This document shows, one piece after another, positions 46,501 to 55,800 of a stretch of DNA of 64,000 nucleotides. This DNA is from an uncultured Prevotella sp. (lineage in GTDB: Bacteria; Bacteroidota; Bacteroidia; Bacteroidales; Bacteroidaceae). The notes below the pieces were generated by a model. It was given only the letters and a program-made list of their open reading frames with translations, made no database searches and was not told where the DNA came from. The position numbers and the translations under genes were made by a program. Where the stretch lies: NCBI GenBank assembly GCA_905233555.1, contig CAJODF010000001.1, forward strand, positions 1 to 64,000, written 5' to 3'. Within the stretch, counting starts at the first letter, position 1. Each line of letters begins with the position of its first letter.

Positions 46501-49500
46501 GCACAGGACCGTGTCACCGATGGTAAGTCTGCCGACTATACCGAATATACCATCAACCGTATTGGCGAGGTATCGCTGAACAAGAAAGTAGTGAATAATG
46601 ATCCGCACGGTAACTACTTCGGTATTTACAATGTGGTGAACTACCTCGGTGCCCTGACTAGCGATGTTCCCTTTGTCCCTAGCAGTTTCTATAGCCAACT
46701 TGCTGCTCATAATATGAGTGCGGCAGATGCTAAGCGTACCACAGATAATAGTCAGTCAGGCTATGAACCCAATGGCGACTCCTACTACGAATGGAAGCAG
46801 GACAATCTGAACACCCGTAAGCGTAACGATGGAACCTGTCATAACGACGTGGCCATGGCCTCTGGTGTGTGGTTGGAGATTGTGGAGGAACCGACTGATA
46901 ACAGTACGGAGAAGAAATACGGTCCCATTACAGGTGTGGTGGAACTGGCCTTGATCAATGTGGCTACCGGTGAGGGTGGTGGCTATGTCTATGCCAAGAA
47001 CGAACATGGTGTACTGAAACAAATAAAATCGTCTGACGAATTGTTCCTTTTGGACTCCAACTACGGTGCCGTTACCTATAAGCAGTTCAAATATGACACT
47101 CCTGAGAATGTAGTGACTGCCGAGGAGACAAACAGACAGCATCTGATCCCCGACAAAAATGGCAAGACCCCGGAACAAGATGGTTACATAACTACTTATG
47201 GCATATTAGTAACTGATGCGAATGGCAAAGAACCGGGAACGGAAGGCTATATACCTACAGCACAACTCGATGAGCATGGTGAACCAGTCACTTGGCACCC
47301 CATCACGCCGAAGATGGAGAGTTCGGGTAACTTTATCAATAGTGACAAGCGAATTGTCGATGATTGCTATCCGTTGAGCGGTGCCTATATGGGAGCCGAT
47401 CCTTCACCCGCCCACTACTGGTACATCCGAGGCGACTTCTATGTCTATGATCAGTATATCTCAGCCTATACGGGTTCGGCACAGGCCTATGCAGAGAAGA
47501 TTACCATCCCGCTGACCATCACAGCTGAAGCACAGGGACGGTTGACGCTGAACTCCGTGAACAAGAACCTCTATGCCTACTGGAATGGAGACTTGAGCGA
47601 TACGACTCATCCTGCCACGAATGCTGATGGAGAAACCATTGCCGACTCGTATAAGAGTAAAATCGACGACAAGGCGGTTGTCGTAGGTGGTCGCAGTTAC
47701 CATAAGAACGACCCCATCACCTACTGGGATTGGTCGCGACTGAGCGAGACGGAGCAGAATTTCTTCGTGGATGAGACCTATACCTGCACCACGACCATCA
47801 CCGACCATTATGCCAAGGGTGATGCCATCCTGCCTACTACCTATGAGACCCTTTCTACAAGCAACTACGTCGTAAGGGAGGAGATCAAGATCGTTGACAC
47901 GAGTCATGATGACCAGATAACGGTATATGCTGCTGGTAGTTACCTGCCGGCAGGCGTATATGCGACTTTGAGTGCCAAGGACAAGGAGAGGTGCATCACC
48001 GAGAAGGAATGTTTCAACATCAGTAATGCCATTTCCCATGACAATGGCTTCCTGCTGACGCTCGACTGGGATAATCCGGAAGAGTGGAACAAATATTATC
48101 GGGATCCCAGTGGAAACCGCGTAACGAGTAAGATCTATGATGGACTCACTGAAAGTCAACAATTGGATTATACACCGTGTCCGACCTTCCGCTGTGCGAC
48201 AACAGGTATTTATGGCCTACAAGAATGTGTTGTGGGCGATATCATCGATCAAACCACTTTCCTTACGAAGACAAAGTTGGATACGGATGTTAGTACTTAT
48301 ATGAGCAATCATCCTGAAGAAACTGATCCTACAAGTGGTAAAGTCTTCGGTGAATTCCAGAGAGCCTATGTGGCAATTGACGATTGCGTATTGTCTAATG
48401 GCCATCAGTACCTGAAGGAAGCCTGTATCTCAGCGGGTGAATGGGGAGGTCTCTCCGTTGAAGATAAATCCAAGTTTGGAGAGGCTTATATCTGTACGAG
48501 TAGTTACCTTGAGGACAAGACAAAGGAGTGCTTCCACGGTACGGTGATACCATATTCTGTCTATTCCACTTATCCTGCAAGCGAAAGGGATGAGTACTTC
48601 CAGCCGGCCTATATCTGTACCAGTGGTACTGTTGATGAGGAACACAAGAAGTGGTGGGGCGGAGAATTGTTCGTTGCTGGTACGAACAATGCTGCCGTCA
48701 AGTATTGTAACCTCCCGGCAAGTGAGCGTGCAGCATTCACCTATAACTACGATGCCTTCGACTTGCTCTCGGAGGATTTCAAGCCGGGCAACGAGAACTA
48801 TCCGTCAGATATTATCGCAGACGGTGTGATACCACTTTCTTGGTACGAGGGAGATCCTGACGATTCGCATCATGTCGTCAATGGGGAGAACCGCAGCGTT
48901 AAATCGGGAGAGGATCAGATTCCTTATGCCCATGAGCATCTCATCGATTATGATGCGACCTATACGGGTAGTACCATGACGGGTGATAATAAACTGAAAG
49001 AGAAAGTTTGGGTAACCCGTGCAGAAGAAACTACAAGCATAGAAACCGACCAATTGAAGTCTGGTGATATATTGAGCAATGAGCAATTCGGCAGTCTGAC
49101 GAATGAACAGTTCAAATATACGCCCATCATCGTAACGCCCGAGGATATTGCCAATGCAGATAAGGAGTATTACTACGTGGTGAAGAAGGAATTCGGCGTC
49201 GGTGAGACCTGGTATGCCCCAGGCAACCAGATCTCAGAGGCTACGTTCGAGAATCTGACGAGTACGCAGCAGGCCAATGTGGCTCAAGTGCCTAAGTCCA
49301 CTCTTGTTGCTAGCGTTGGCTCTGGCGGCGGACGAGTCTATTTCTGCACCAAGAAATATGAGCCGATTACTCCTGTGACAGACATCCTGGGTAACTATAC
49401 TTCGGGAGAAGTGTCTGTCGGTACGGTCATCACAGATGGAAATTATACTGGTCTTATCAACGAGCAGAAGAACTTCAGCATCGACGGTAAGATACCTAAC

Positions 49501-52500
49501 ACCACCTCGACATTCTATGTGGCACGTGAAGCGGACATCGACCAACTGCAGCAGGATAAGGTGGTGACGGTGATGTACTGGTATGAGTATATCGAGAGCG
49601 ACGAGGACGGCCGCAGTTACGAGACCATCCGTGAGCGTCACGTCATCAATGTGCATATCCACTTCGAGAGCGGTGTGCCGACCATCGGTACCCTCCTCCC
49701 GCCGTCAACCGTATTGCCCGGACAGAAGGTGGGTCTGAACCAGCCGACGGTGAGCGAAGGTGCCTTCGAGGTCATCGGTGGTGGATGGGAAATCTACACC
49801 AATGAGGTGGATGCCACCACTCACCAGAACGGTAGGGACTACGAGAGCGGAAAGACGCAGGTTTATTGGTATCAGGACGGCCACTATCTGGCCTACTATG
49901 CGAAGACCTCGAACAAGAATGTGGGACGCGTCTATTCCAACTCCGTTCCGTTGTCAGTGGCCAACTACCACCGTATGGAGGATGTGATGAACAGTACGCA
50001 CAAGGAGATGGTGGATGACGGAAACGGTGGACTCACTGAAACGGAGGTGCACGACTATATGTACGTCAACAAGGCTGCAGCGGATGTGAACAAACGCGAC
50101 TCCAAGATTTATATCGGCAGTAGCGATGAACTGGAAGCATTCAAGTCGCTCTATGACTTGTCGAAGCAAACGGCAAACACTGCTGGTTTTGAGAATATCC
50201 GAAACTGCCAGAATCTGGACTTCTATCTCGACAATGAGATTAAATATACCGGAGCAACACCTTGGACTTCCATCGGTAATAATCAGACGAATTGCTTCGA
50301 AGGTGACTTCCACGGCGACGGACATGCCATCACGGGCCTGCAGAACTCGCTCTTCAACTGGCTCTGCGGCGATGTCTATAACACTGGTGTGGCAGGCTCG
50401 TTCACTGGAGCCGGTATTGCAGAGAATGGTGACGGTTATGTGCAGAACTGCTGGATTAAGACTACCGGAACACCCACAACGGGTGCTGGGCATTATCCTG
50501 TCTTTGGCAATCCTGTGAGAGATGCCGCTGCTATTGCAGTACACGGAGTGGTCCAGGTGGAGAACTGCTACTATCCGGAGAGCAATGATTACTACGTGAC
50601 TTATCCGGACGGCTACAGCCGAGGCAAGGCTATCCAGAAGCCCGACGCTGCTTTCATCAATGGTGAGGTGGCCTACAACCTGAACAGTTTCTATCTGGCC
50701 CAGCGCTATTCGGACAATAGTGGAAAGGGAACAGCAGGCAACGCCTACTGGAAGCTTGAGGATGCCGGCGTGGATGGCAAGACACCTACATCCGTCAAGT
50801 ATCCGGCAGAAAACCCAGAAGACATCAATAGGTATGTGGAGAGTCGCTATGATAATGTGGACTTCCTCTATGCCGATGGTATAGTACCCGATGTGGGTGC
50901 CGTGAACATCCGCTACAATGCCACCAATGGCAAGTATTATCCTATCTATCCGGACGACTATATCTTCTTCGGACAGAACTTGACCTATGGACTCGTGACG
51001 GGTGGCGGCGCACACGATGAGCACCCGACGGCTGTCCTAAAGTATAAGGCTACCGAGGAAAACAAGAACAGTAACCATCTGCTGATTCCTGGTAAAACGG
51101 GTACTCGCGTCTATCGCGCTCCGGGTTACTATCGCAGTTCAGATATGGAACAGGTGTTCTTCAACCCGGATGCAGCCTTCAAGGATAAATATACCCCCAG
51201 GGCTGATGGTATCTTCGGATCGTCTGCCCAGACAATTGACATCCACAACCGCCTGACGGCTATCGACTTCACGGGCTATCATGATAGAGGCGCTTGGTCT
51301 GATGGCACGTCGCAGGACAACTACTTCAGGCATGTGCTCGATTACAACGGTTTGAGCAGTTTCACTACCAGTGGCGTGACCCGCAACCTGCTGGTCTATG
51401 CCAATAACGTGGGCGGTGCAGACGCGACTACCATGCAGGTGTTGCAAAATGCTTTGCAGCAGTATGAGCCAGTCTATAGCGAATCTTATTCTAATGACAA
51501 GTACAAGAAGGTGATTAGTAAGATTGACAACAATGATGTGAAGGGCCATCTGGTGGCGCAGGTAGAGGAGTGGACACAGGCTAATCCCTACAAGAGCAGC
51601 AGTGATCACTTCCTGGTGGATAAGCAGGACTTCAATGCACCGATCCCATACAAATTCAATGACGACAAGCGGATGTGGTATCAGCGCATGCCGGATAATT
51701 ACGTGGGTGAGTTGAAGAACTCGGATGGTACCTATAACCGTCAAGCAGGTTGGGAAGGTATCAGCATTCCATTCAAGGCCGAACTCGTCACCACAAACGA
51801 CAAGGGTGAGATTACCCACTTCTACAGCGGCAGCGAGGAGAGTAAGAACGATACTCATACAAAGATCGGCCACGAGTACTGGCTGCGTCATTACACAGAC
51901 CTGTCGGCGGAAGCCGATGCTAATGGTGTCCGTACTGCCACCATGCGCTATCCCGATGCTATCACGGATGGCCCTGAAAAGGAGGTGACTAACACCTTCC
52001 TCTGGGACTACTATTACAACGAGACGGTTTCACCACACCATGAGGATCAGAACAACGACACCTATCAGACGTATTACAACAGTACGCGCACCTATAGTAA
52101 ATACCCGCGTCTGACCAACGGTAGGCCGTATATCATCGGCTTCCCGGGTGAACGGTATTACGAGTTCGACCTGAGCGGCAAATTCCAGGCCGAGACGACT
52201 GCCGATCCGGATCCTGCCAAACTCGAAGCACAGACCATCAGTTTCGTTTCGGCCCCAGGCATAACCATCGATGTGAGCGACAATGAGAAGGCAGGTGAGT
52301 CAGAGGTAATTACGGAAGAGGGTAAGAAAATCACCTACACCTTCAAGCCGAGTTATCTGAACGAGGAATTTGAGGTTGGTAAGGCTGTCTATACCCTCAA
52401 TAGCCAGGGCAGCAGTTACGACAAGGTGCCAGAAACGGGTGAAGACAAGACTAAGGTTGCTGCCTTCCGTCCGTACTTCGAGGTAACGTCTGCTACGGCT

Positions 52501-52809
52501 GCCCGTCCCGTCACCCGCAGCATCGTCTTCAGCAACGATAACTCGCAGTTGAAGGGTGTCGAGGAGAAGGGTGATTCGAACAGCGAGGATCCGGGCCGTC
52601 TGAGCATCTATGCCAAGAAGCATAAGATCATAGTCGAGTCGGCCTTGACCCGCGATGTCGATATCCGTATCGTCAACGCAGCGGGTATCACCATCACCAC
52701 CTTCAATATCGAACCGGGCGAGACCGTCGAGACCCGCATCAACAGCGAGGGCGTCTATATCGTCCAGTCCGCCGACGGCCGCTATACCAAGAAACTCGCC
52801 GTGAGATAA
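40537..52809 (+). CDS. Giant (4090-residue) Gly-triplet repeat surface protein with T9SS tail
   Basis: A GTG start is followed by a signal peptide (MKTKYIIISALMFLAATVAQAQ). Residues 30-1800 hold about 37 repeats around VYGGGN, VFGGGE or IYGGGF followed by xGxV, one per 45-50 residues, each linked to a short strand such as TTVNLIGG; a long beta-helix is likely. Residues 1800-2400 are mixed. Residues about 2400-2980 hold a second repeat type of about 40 residues (AYICT...G..I...Y..L...E...F). Residues 3190-3310 resemble GLUG-type repeats (NCFEGDFHGDGHAITGLQN). The last 75 residues (RLSIYAKKHKIIVES ... GVYIVQSADGRYTKKLAVR) look like a T9SS type A sorting domain. It is the likely surface adhesin of the pilus locus. 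I recognise no described family for the repeats. Its frame continues in phase into the next gene after stop codons. Confidence 0.9.
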   Translation: MKTKYIIISALMFLAATVAQAQVAEDKPVINIQGKVFGGARQADVEGHTFVSIAAENFDVVIDEVFGGNDISGSIGSGTSVQTAPPAAPPEMSGAPDISDDCNVYISTNKEATGKHLFIGQLFGGGNGDYTYTNAEGVDLTDGTDSEGHTIYKVMDGDTKVATSIKKFTKPELSKVYLSLKGGTFGYVYGGGNAATVVNQTDIYINNKSEITKKKGTKDSENNDIGFEYLTSTDITRMGITSDYNDTYQFSRVFGGNNKAAMAAQPTWHLVEGSIENLYGGGNAGDMTRTQGISLNIDGADMRVHNVYGGCRKADVHHTASVGIYNGNIDYVYGGNDISGTVRQGTSVVIKSTINHDVYGGSNGSYLYTNSDASSDLYFQIPTGMNAAEALTNHRPNVPSTSVLLQGTAEHPVSIGGAVYCGGNSATLKTNSEFTGTPSATLTLGSYVKACQVFMGCNGEDMVKPEALTHFSSALDLKTPANMAKYMEGVEMQIKPSVNFANPYSAEGVVDRASNAHIGEFYCGGNVGSVFVKGKNEFHFSKNVFIHEKLVGGCNNAYVAAVSERNAEYKGGMIEGKTVDGAIDQASKASPKVQLNLTGLRLEPRKMVFDENTRACKYEYSWTEGTGGSAVTQTSEWFLTNEDNDPTTKDNLLKWGNVYGGCFNTGYVMGDVVINISSRTSEPTDIFRQSGTNNKNDAGWNTGIWESVQGQDVFCKTLTIFGGGYGEHSVIEGNTQVNINSGGVAFQVFGGGEKGPVNGNTEINLYTGGECREIYGGGFEGDVNGHTTVNLIGGKFYDAFGGACNADVRDYTEVYIGRSRAVDGTGRPLLTGYPEGANIYGGNDFGGEVKGIGTGTEMEPDTEIGKHKQSAYEFNATTRQKDVTTIETNAYVEYYHGKVDSIAGGNYGNYEYETYYNRKKGTNGVDDPGGVAAQLHAKDPDTYGATFEFKKPKVGSSFLNIQTPQISANDRVLYFLGGSEGASDEADNDEMQSNSYVLVEAPGLNMPEDLANNYHGANVYGAGAHAGLKGGTTQVWLLKGHVKNVFGASLNEGCTENAHVYVPVGSTIHANAIFGGADGSIVKEHFESNADYNDRLSEFNSNINKIPCDATNAFVEFASNQAIIDDAIYGGNNFQRRTVNSTVNISAPVKNKDIVAEELTDLCDVYGAGYGGFTWATCTKVNLLSGAQVLDLYGGGRDGKVFETSSEYHRMMVNHTETFWDGNTDPRQYEKYDGKNPVHSETGWAAEGKFNTNVVINQGAIVVGNAFAAGKGADANVSGSSGLTLNGGTVINNIYGGGEEAPVRDRYKVGHDPQTIGDNTIPGITCSTNVKILGGRVTEVYGGGLDGDVGRGDVANKDVSGFTNITIGKLHQADPTFYNGDPTVERSLYGGGYRGKVYGTATTQMNNGHIGYKYVETTNSETSEVTGSYVENLDYDNDTRKLLKQNGNLFGAGYGEGATVDYTVVKMYDGVIRNSLYGGGEISAVGRGVKYNTTTGKYDILDNDEDDFHAGGTQVTMYGGLVQHNVFGGGRGYAIDAYGNTTSGEIGYSDGYTFGSTDVKIHGGTIGTVNAVAEGDGNVFGGGNIGHVYTGKGRKGLDGPNGEDNLYYRDPDVTSTSGDDGFNLKTKDCCVIISPYCKVKSAAQESLVKLLKDITKTGEGEPTTLYTAGTIITSVQLAALEADADVSIGTSDYVNVTMINGEYFDTEGPNAYVSTDKLNLLTANSADWDKLEREGIKIGNAVFAGGNVSRGSDKIYANTVTVHGNAVASVEDVFAKDLITLGEDGIGGLYGDGNLTLVDGYRGLNITNYGTDYYNLSDAIDYDKYLEMTDRERAYFELEYEAKEAHTYEYWECKHTHTYRMPDGNGGYKEISFKHGQKLPASETTPTVVSGEAISYGSLDYNRDDAVSVNELTEAMKAKSYWWKPTKQSTSYTDKETIKEDKYNLMDDHEKQNWERKGFCRLYAGRMINTIQRADFCGVFGSRVVMRGAQDRVTDGKSADYTEYTINRIGEVSLNKKVVNNDPHGNYFGIYNVVNYLGALTSDVPFVPSSFYSQLAAHNMSAADAKRTTDNSQSGYEPNGDSYYEWKQDNLNTRKRNDGTCHNDVAMASGVWLEIVEEPTDNSTEKKYGPITGVVELALINVATGEGGGYVYAKNEHGVLKQIKSSDELFLLDSNYGAVTYKQFKYDTPENVVTAEETNRQHLIPDKNGKTPEQDGYITTYGILVTDANGKEPGTEGYIPTAQLDEHGEPVTWHPITPKMESSGNFINSDKRIVDDCYPLSGAYMGADPSPAHYWYIRGDFYVYDQYISAYTGSAQAYAEKITIPLTITAEAQGRLTLNSVNKNLYAYWNGDLSDTTHPATNADGETIADSYKSKIDDKAVVVGGRSYHKNDPITYWDWSRLSETEQNFFVDETYTCTTTITDHYAKGDAILPTTYETLSTSNYVVREEIKIVDTSHDDQITVYAAGSYLPAGVYATLSAKDKERCITEKECFNISNAISHDNGFLLTLDWDNPEEWNKYYRDPSGNRVTSKIYDGLTESQQLDYTPCPTFRCATTGIYGLQECVVGDIIDQTTFLTKTKLDTDVSTYMSNHPEETDPTSGKVFGEFQRAYVAIDDCVLSNGHQYLKEACISAGEWGGLSVEDKSKFGEAYICTSSYLEDKTKECFHGTVIPYSVYSTYPASERDEYFQPAYICTSGTVDEEHKKWWGGELFVAGTNNAAVKYCNLPASERAAFTYNYDAFDLLSEDFKPGNENYPSDIIADGVIPLSWYEGDPDDSHHVVNGENRSVKSGEDQIPYAHEHLIDYDATYTGSTMTGDNKLKEKVWVTRAEETTSIETDQLKSGDILSNEQFGSLTNEQFKYTPIIVTPEDIANADKEYYYVVKKEFGVGETWYAPGNQISEATFENLTSTQQANVAQVPKSTLVASVGSGGGRVYFCTKKYEPITPVTDILGNYTSGEVSVGTVITDGNYTGLINEQKNFSIDGKIPNTTSTFYVAREADIDQLQQDKVVTVMYWYEYIESDEDGRSYETIRERHVINVHIHFESGVPTIGTLLPPSTVLPGQKVGLNQPTVSEGAFEVIGGGWEIYTNEVDATTHQNGRDYESGKTQVYWYQDGHYLAYYAKTSNKNVGRVYSNSVPLSVANYHRMEDVMNSTHKEMVDDGNGGLTETEVHDYMYVNKAAADVNKRDSKIYIGSSDELEAFKSLYDLSKQTANTAGFENIRNCQNLDFYLDNEIKYTGATPWTSIGNNQTNCFEGDFHGDGHAITGLQNSLFNWLCGDVYNTGVAGSFTGAGIAENGDGYVQNCWIKTTGTPTTGAGHYPVFGNPVRDAAAIAVHGVVQVENCYYPESNDYYVTYPDGYSRGKAIQKPDAAFINGEVAYNLNSFYLAQRYSDNSGKGTAGNAYWKLEDAGVDGKTPTSVKYPAENPEDINRYVESRYDNVDFLYADGIVPDVGAVNIRYNATNGKYYPIYPDDYIFFGQNLTYGLVTGGGAHDEHPTAVLKYKATEENKNSNHLLIPGKTGTRVYRAPGYYRSSDMEQVFFNPDAAFKDKYTPRADGIFGSSAQTIDIHNRLTAIDFTGYHDRGAWSDGTSQDNYFRHVLDYNGLSSFTTSGVTRNLLVYANNVGGADATTMQVLQNALQQYEPVYSESYSNDKYKKVISKIDNNDVKGHLVAQVEEWTQANPYKSSSDHFLVDKQDFNAPIPYKFNDDKRMWYQRMPDNYVGELKNSDGTYNRQAGWEGISIPFKAELVTTNDKGEITHFYSGSEESKNDTHTKIGHEYWLRHYTDLSAEADANGVRTATMRYPDAITDGPEKEVTNTFLWDYYYNETVSPHHEDQNNDTYQTYYNSTRTYSKYPRLTNGRPYIIGFPGERYYEFDLSGKFQAETTADPDPAKLEAQTISFVSAPGITIDVSDNEKAGESEVITEEGKKITYTFKPSYLNEEFEVGKAVYTLNSQGSSYDKVPETGEDKTKVAAFRPYFEVTSATAARPVTRSIVFSNDNSQLKGVEEKGDSNSEDPGRLSIYAKKHKIIVESALTRDVDIRIVNAAGITITTFNIEPGETVETRINSEGVYIVQSADGRYTKKLAVR

Positions 52810-52833
52810 AGCCACTGATGACACAGATTTGAA

Positions 52834-55800
52834 ATGAAAAGTAGATATATGACACAAGATATGAAGAAGGATACGATATTACATACCGAAAAAGGAACAT
52901 ATGTTCATCGGCTCATTAACATATGTTCATCGGCTCACGAACATATGTTCATCGGCTCACGAACATATGTTCATAACCAATCCAAGCAGATAGTCCGCCC
53001 GGGGCGGACTGGGAGTCCCCTTGAAGCGGACTGGGAGTCCGCTTGGGGCGGACTGCGAAACAGCCTCACACTCCTACGCAGTCTGCTGCTTCTCGTAATC
53101 CTCACCCTCGGCCCCACCACCGCCTGGGGACAGACGGGAACGAACCATTCGGGTATTTTTTATTTTGCAAACGGCGGTAGCGGAAAATCTGGTGATCCCG
53201 CGATAACAGGAGGCACAAGTTCTGATAATTATTTCTATCTTGTTCCGGCAGATAACCCTCAACAAGGCAATAAACGCGATGCATGGTACTCAAGCGATTA
53301 TAGCGCGGCTGATGGTGATCGCGAAAAGCCTTACATAACAACCTATAAGACTAAAAAGGATGCTGCTGAAATCCCCTCAGGTGTCACTGAACGCCCGCAC
53401 AACTCTGTTTGGATTGTGAAATTTGCCAGCACTGACTCTGGAACAGACTATTACTATCTCATTCATGCCGCCACAGGCAAATATGTGGTGTATGAGCCGC
53501 CTTATTCTAATAATTGGAATCGTAAGTCGGTGCACCTGCTGACAACAGACAGTCCTGGAGAGAATGCCAAATTTGAAATTACTACCAATCAAATTACCAT
53601 CAATTCTATCAATTATGACTGTTACAACTTCCGACCTAAGAGTAGAACTTCTGGAAATAGATATTTAAATGCAGCAAACGCAAACACAAATTATTACTAT
53701 TCTTCTGAAAATAATTCCGATGGTGCTGCTGATTATTTTCGAGGTCTTGTTGGCCTTTGGTCAGCTGTTGGCGGTGGCTCTGACTGGAAACCTGAGGCAA
53801 CCTTACTTGACGCTCCTACCATCAGCGCTGTGGATGCGAATAACAAAGTAACTATTACCGATGCTAATAGCCTGCCTTCAGGTTACGAGATACGCTACAC
53901 CACCGACGGCTCGACGGAACCGACGGCATCCACTGGCGAGGTTTATAGCGGGCCAATCTCCATAACGGCCTCCGTCACCATCAAGGCTGTGGTGGTACGC
54001 TACGGCATGGTGCTCACAGAGGTGGCCTCTGAAGCACGCGAGCCTGTACCCTGTGCCACACCTGTTATCAGTTTCGATTATACCACTTCGGAGGTTTCTA
54101 TTACTTGTGCCACTGATGGCAGCACCATAAAATTTAGTACTGATGGCGGTGAGCCAACTACAGATTATGACGGTCCGTTCTCTATCTCCGGCCCCACTAC
54201 GGTGAAAGCAATTGCCACCCGTGCGACTTTTGCCCCCTCCGCTGTGGCCGAGTTAGCCATCTCCCAAGTTGCCACACCGACAATACAGAATAATGGTAGT
54301 AATGCCATATCTATAACAACGACCACTTCAGATGCAACCATCTACTACACCACTGACGGTAGCACTCCAACGACCTCGAGCACCGAATACACCGATCCTC
54401 TCACGGAAAATGTCAGCAATGTGACCATCAAGGCCATCGCTGTTAAGGAGAACATGATCACTTCTGCTGTGGGCAGCGGCAAGGTGAAACTTCAATGCGC
54501 CACTCCTGTCATTACAAGAGACGGCATGACATTTACCCTTTCTTGCAGTTTTCCTACAGGCGCCAACCTATATTATAAATTGAATGGCGGATCTGAAGTT
54601 GCTTATGATGGAACACCTGTTTCCTTCATGGCCCAACAATTGCCTATAACAGTAACAGCTGTGGCCAGACACAGCAACTATACGGAGTCAGAGACCGCCT
54701 CCTTTGAACTTATAAACGGTTCAGGAACGTCTGATGACCCATACTTGATTTACAGTGCCACAGACCTTGCTACCTTTGTAGCGAATGTAAATAACGGAAC
54801 TACTGCTTCAAAATGCTACAAACTGGAGATAGATGTGTCAGGCAGCGGTATCGATGCCATTACCACTGACTTCACAGGCACTTTCGATGGTGGTTTGCAT
54901 ACCATCAGTAACCTTGGACATGCCCTGTTCAACACCGTCGATGGTGGTGTGGTAAAGAATGTCATACTTGATAATGTCAAGATAACTAGTGGTACCAATG
55001 TCGGTGCCATTTGCAATGAAGCCACTGGTGCAAGTCGCATCTATAACTGTGGTATATTGGCAACAAGCAGTACCATGGAAAAAGATGAGGACGGCTATGA
55101 CCATATCTCTTCTTGTAGTAGTTCTATTAGCGGTAGCGGTTACGTAGGCGGTATAGTGGGATTGCTTGATGGTAGTTCGCGCGTTATCAACTGTTTTAGT
55201 TACGCCAATGTTTCCGGAGGTAGTTATGTTGGCGGCATTGTGGGTTATAATAACGTGGCATCTACTAATCCTGCTACAGAGCTCAAGACCATGGTGATGA
55301 ACTGTATGTTTTATGGTGAGGTCAGTGGATCTTCGATAGCACCAATATACAATGGTAATATTATCACCAATATAGATAACAATAAAGGTGTTGGCAACTA
55401 CAATTATTTCCGTCTCGAAGCTTCGTATGTACAGCCAACGGGCATCACCTATAACTGTGCCCTTGGTGCTGAAGACCGTTATCTACAGCGTTTCGAGTTC
55501 TTCCGCAACCTGCTTAACAGTCACAGAGAACTGGCTGGTTGGTGGGCTACTGGCACCTATAGCAGTAGCGAGATGATGAAATGGGTGTTGGAACCCTCGC
55601 AGTTGGGCACTTCCACGCCTTATCCCATCCTCAAGGTTCCAGGCAAATATCTGTCGGTGGTGAACATCGATGCGGAGAACGCTCCCCTTGCCTTAGAACG
55701 CAACAAAGGAGGCAAATTAGGAACGCTGTCAGTAACCATTAGAGGTACTGGAGGTGGTGCTGTGTACAGCGCACCAGACGGAGCCTCTATTTCAACCGGC

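Noticed and set aside
41287-47178. Long open frames on the - strand of the giant genes (for example 41830-43338)
   Set aside because: They are antisense to a continuous 4090-residue protein; low stop frequency there comes from the Gly/Thr/Val-rich codons of the + strand gene.
52809-52834. The two giant genes as one gene split by a nonsense mutation
   Set aside because: They are in the same frame, but the first ends with a complete T9SS-like tail, three stop codons follow, and the second has its own signal peptide.
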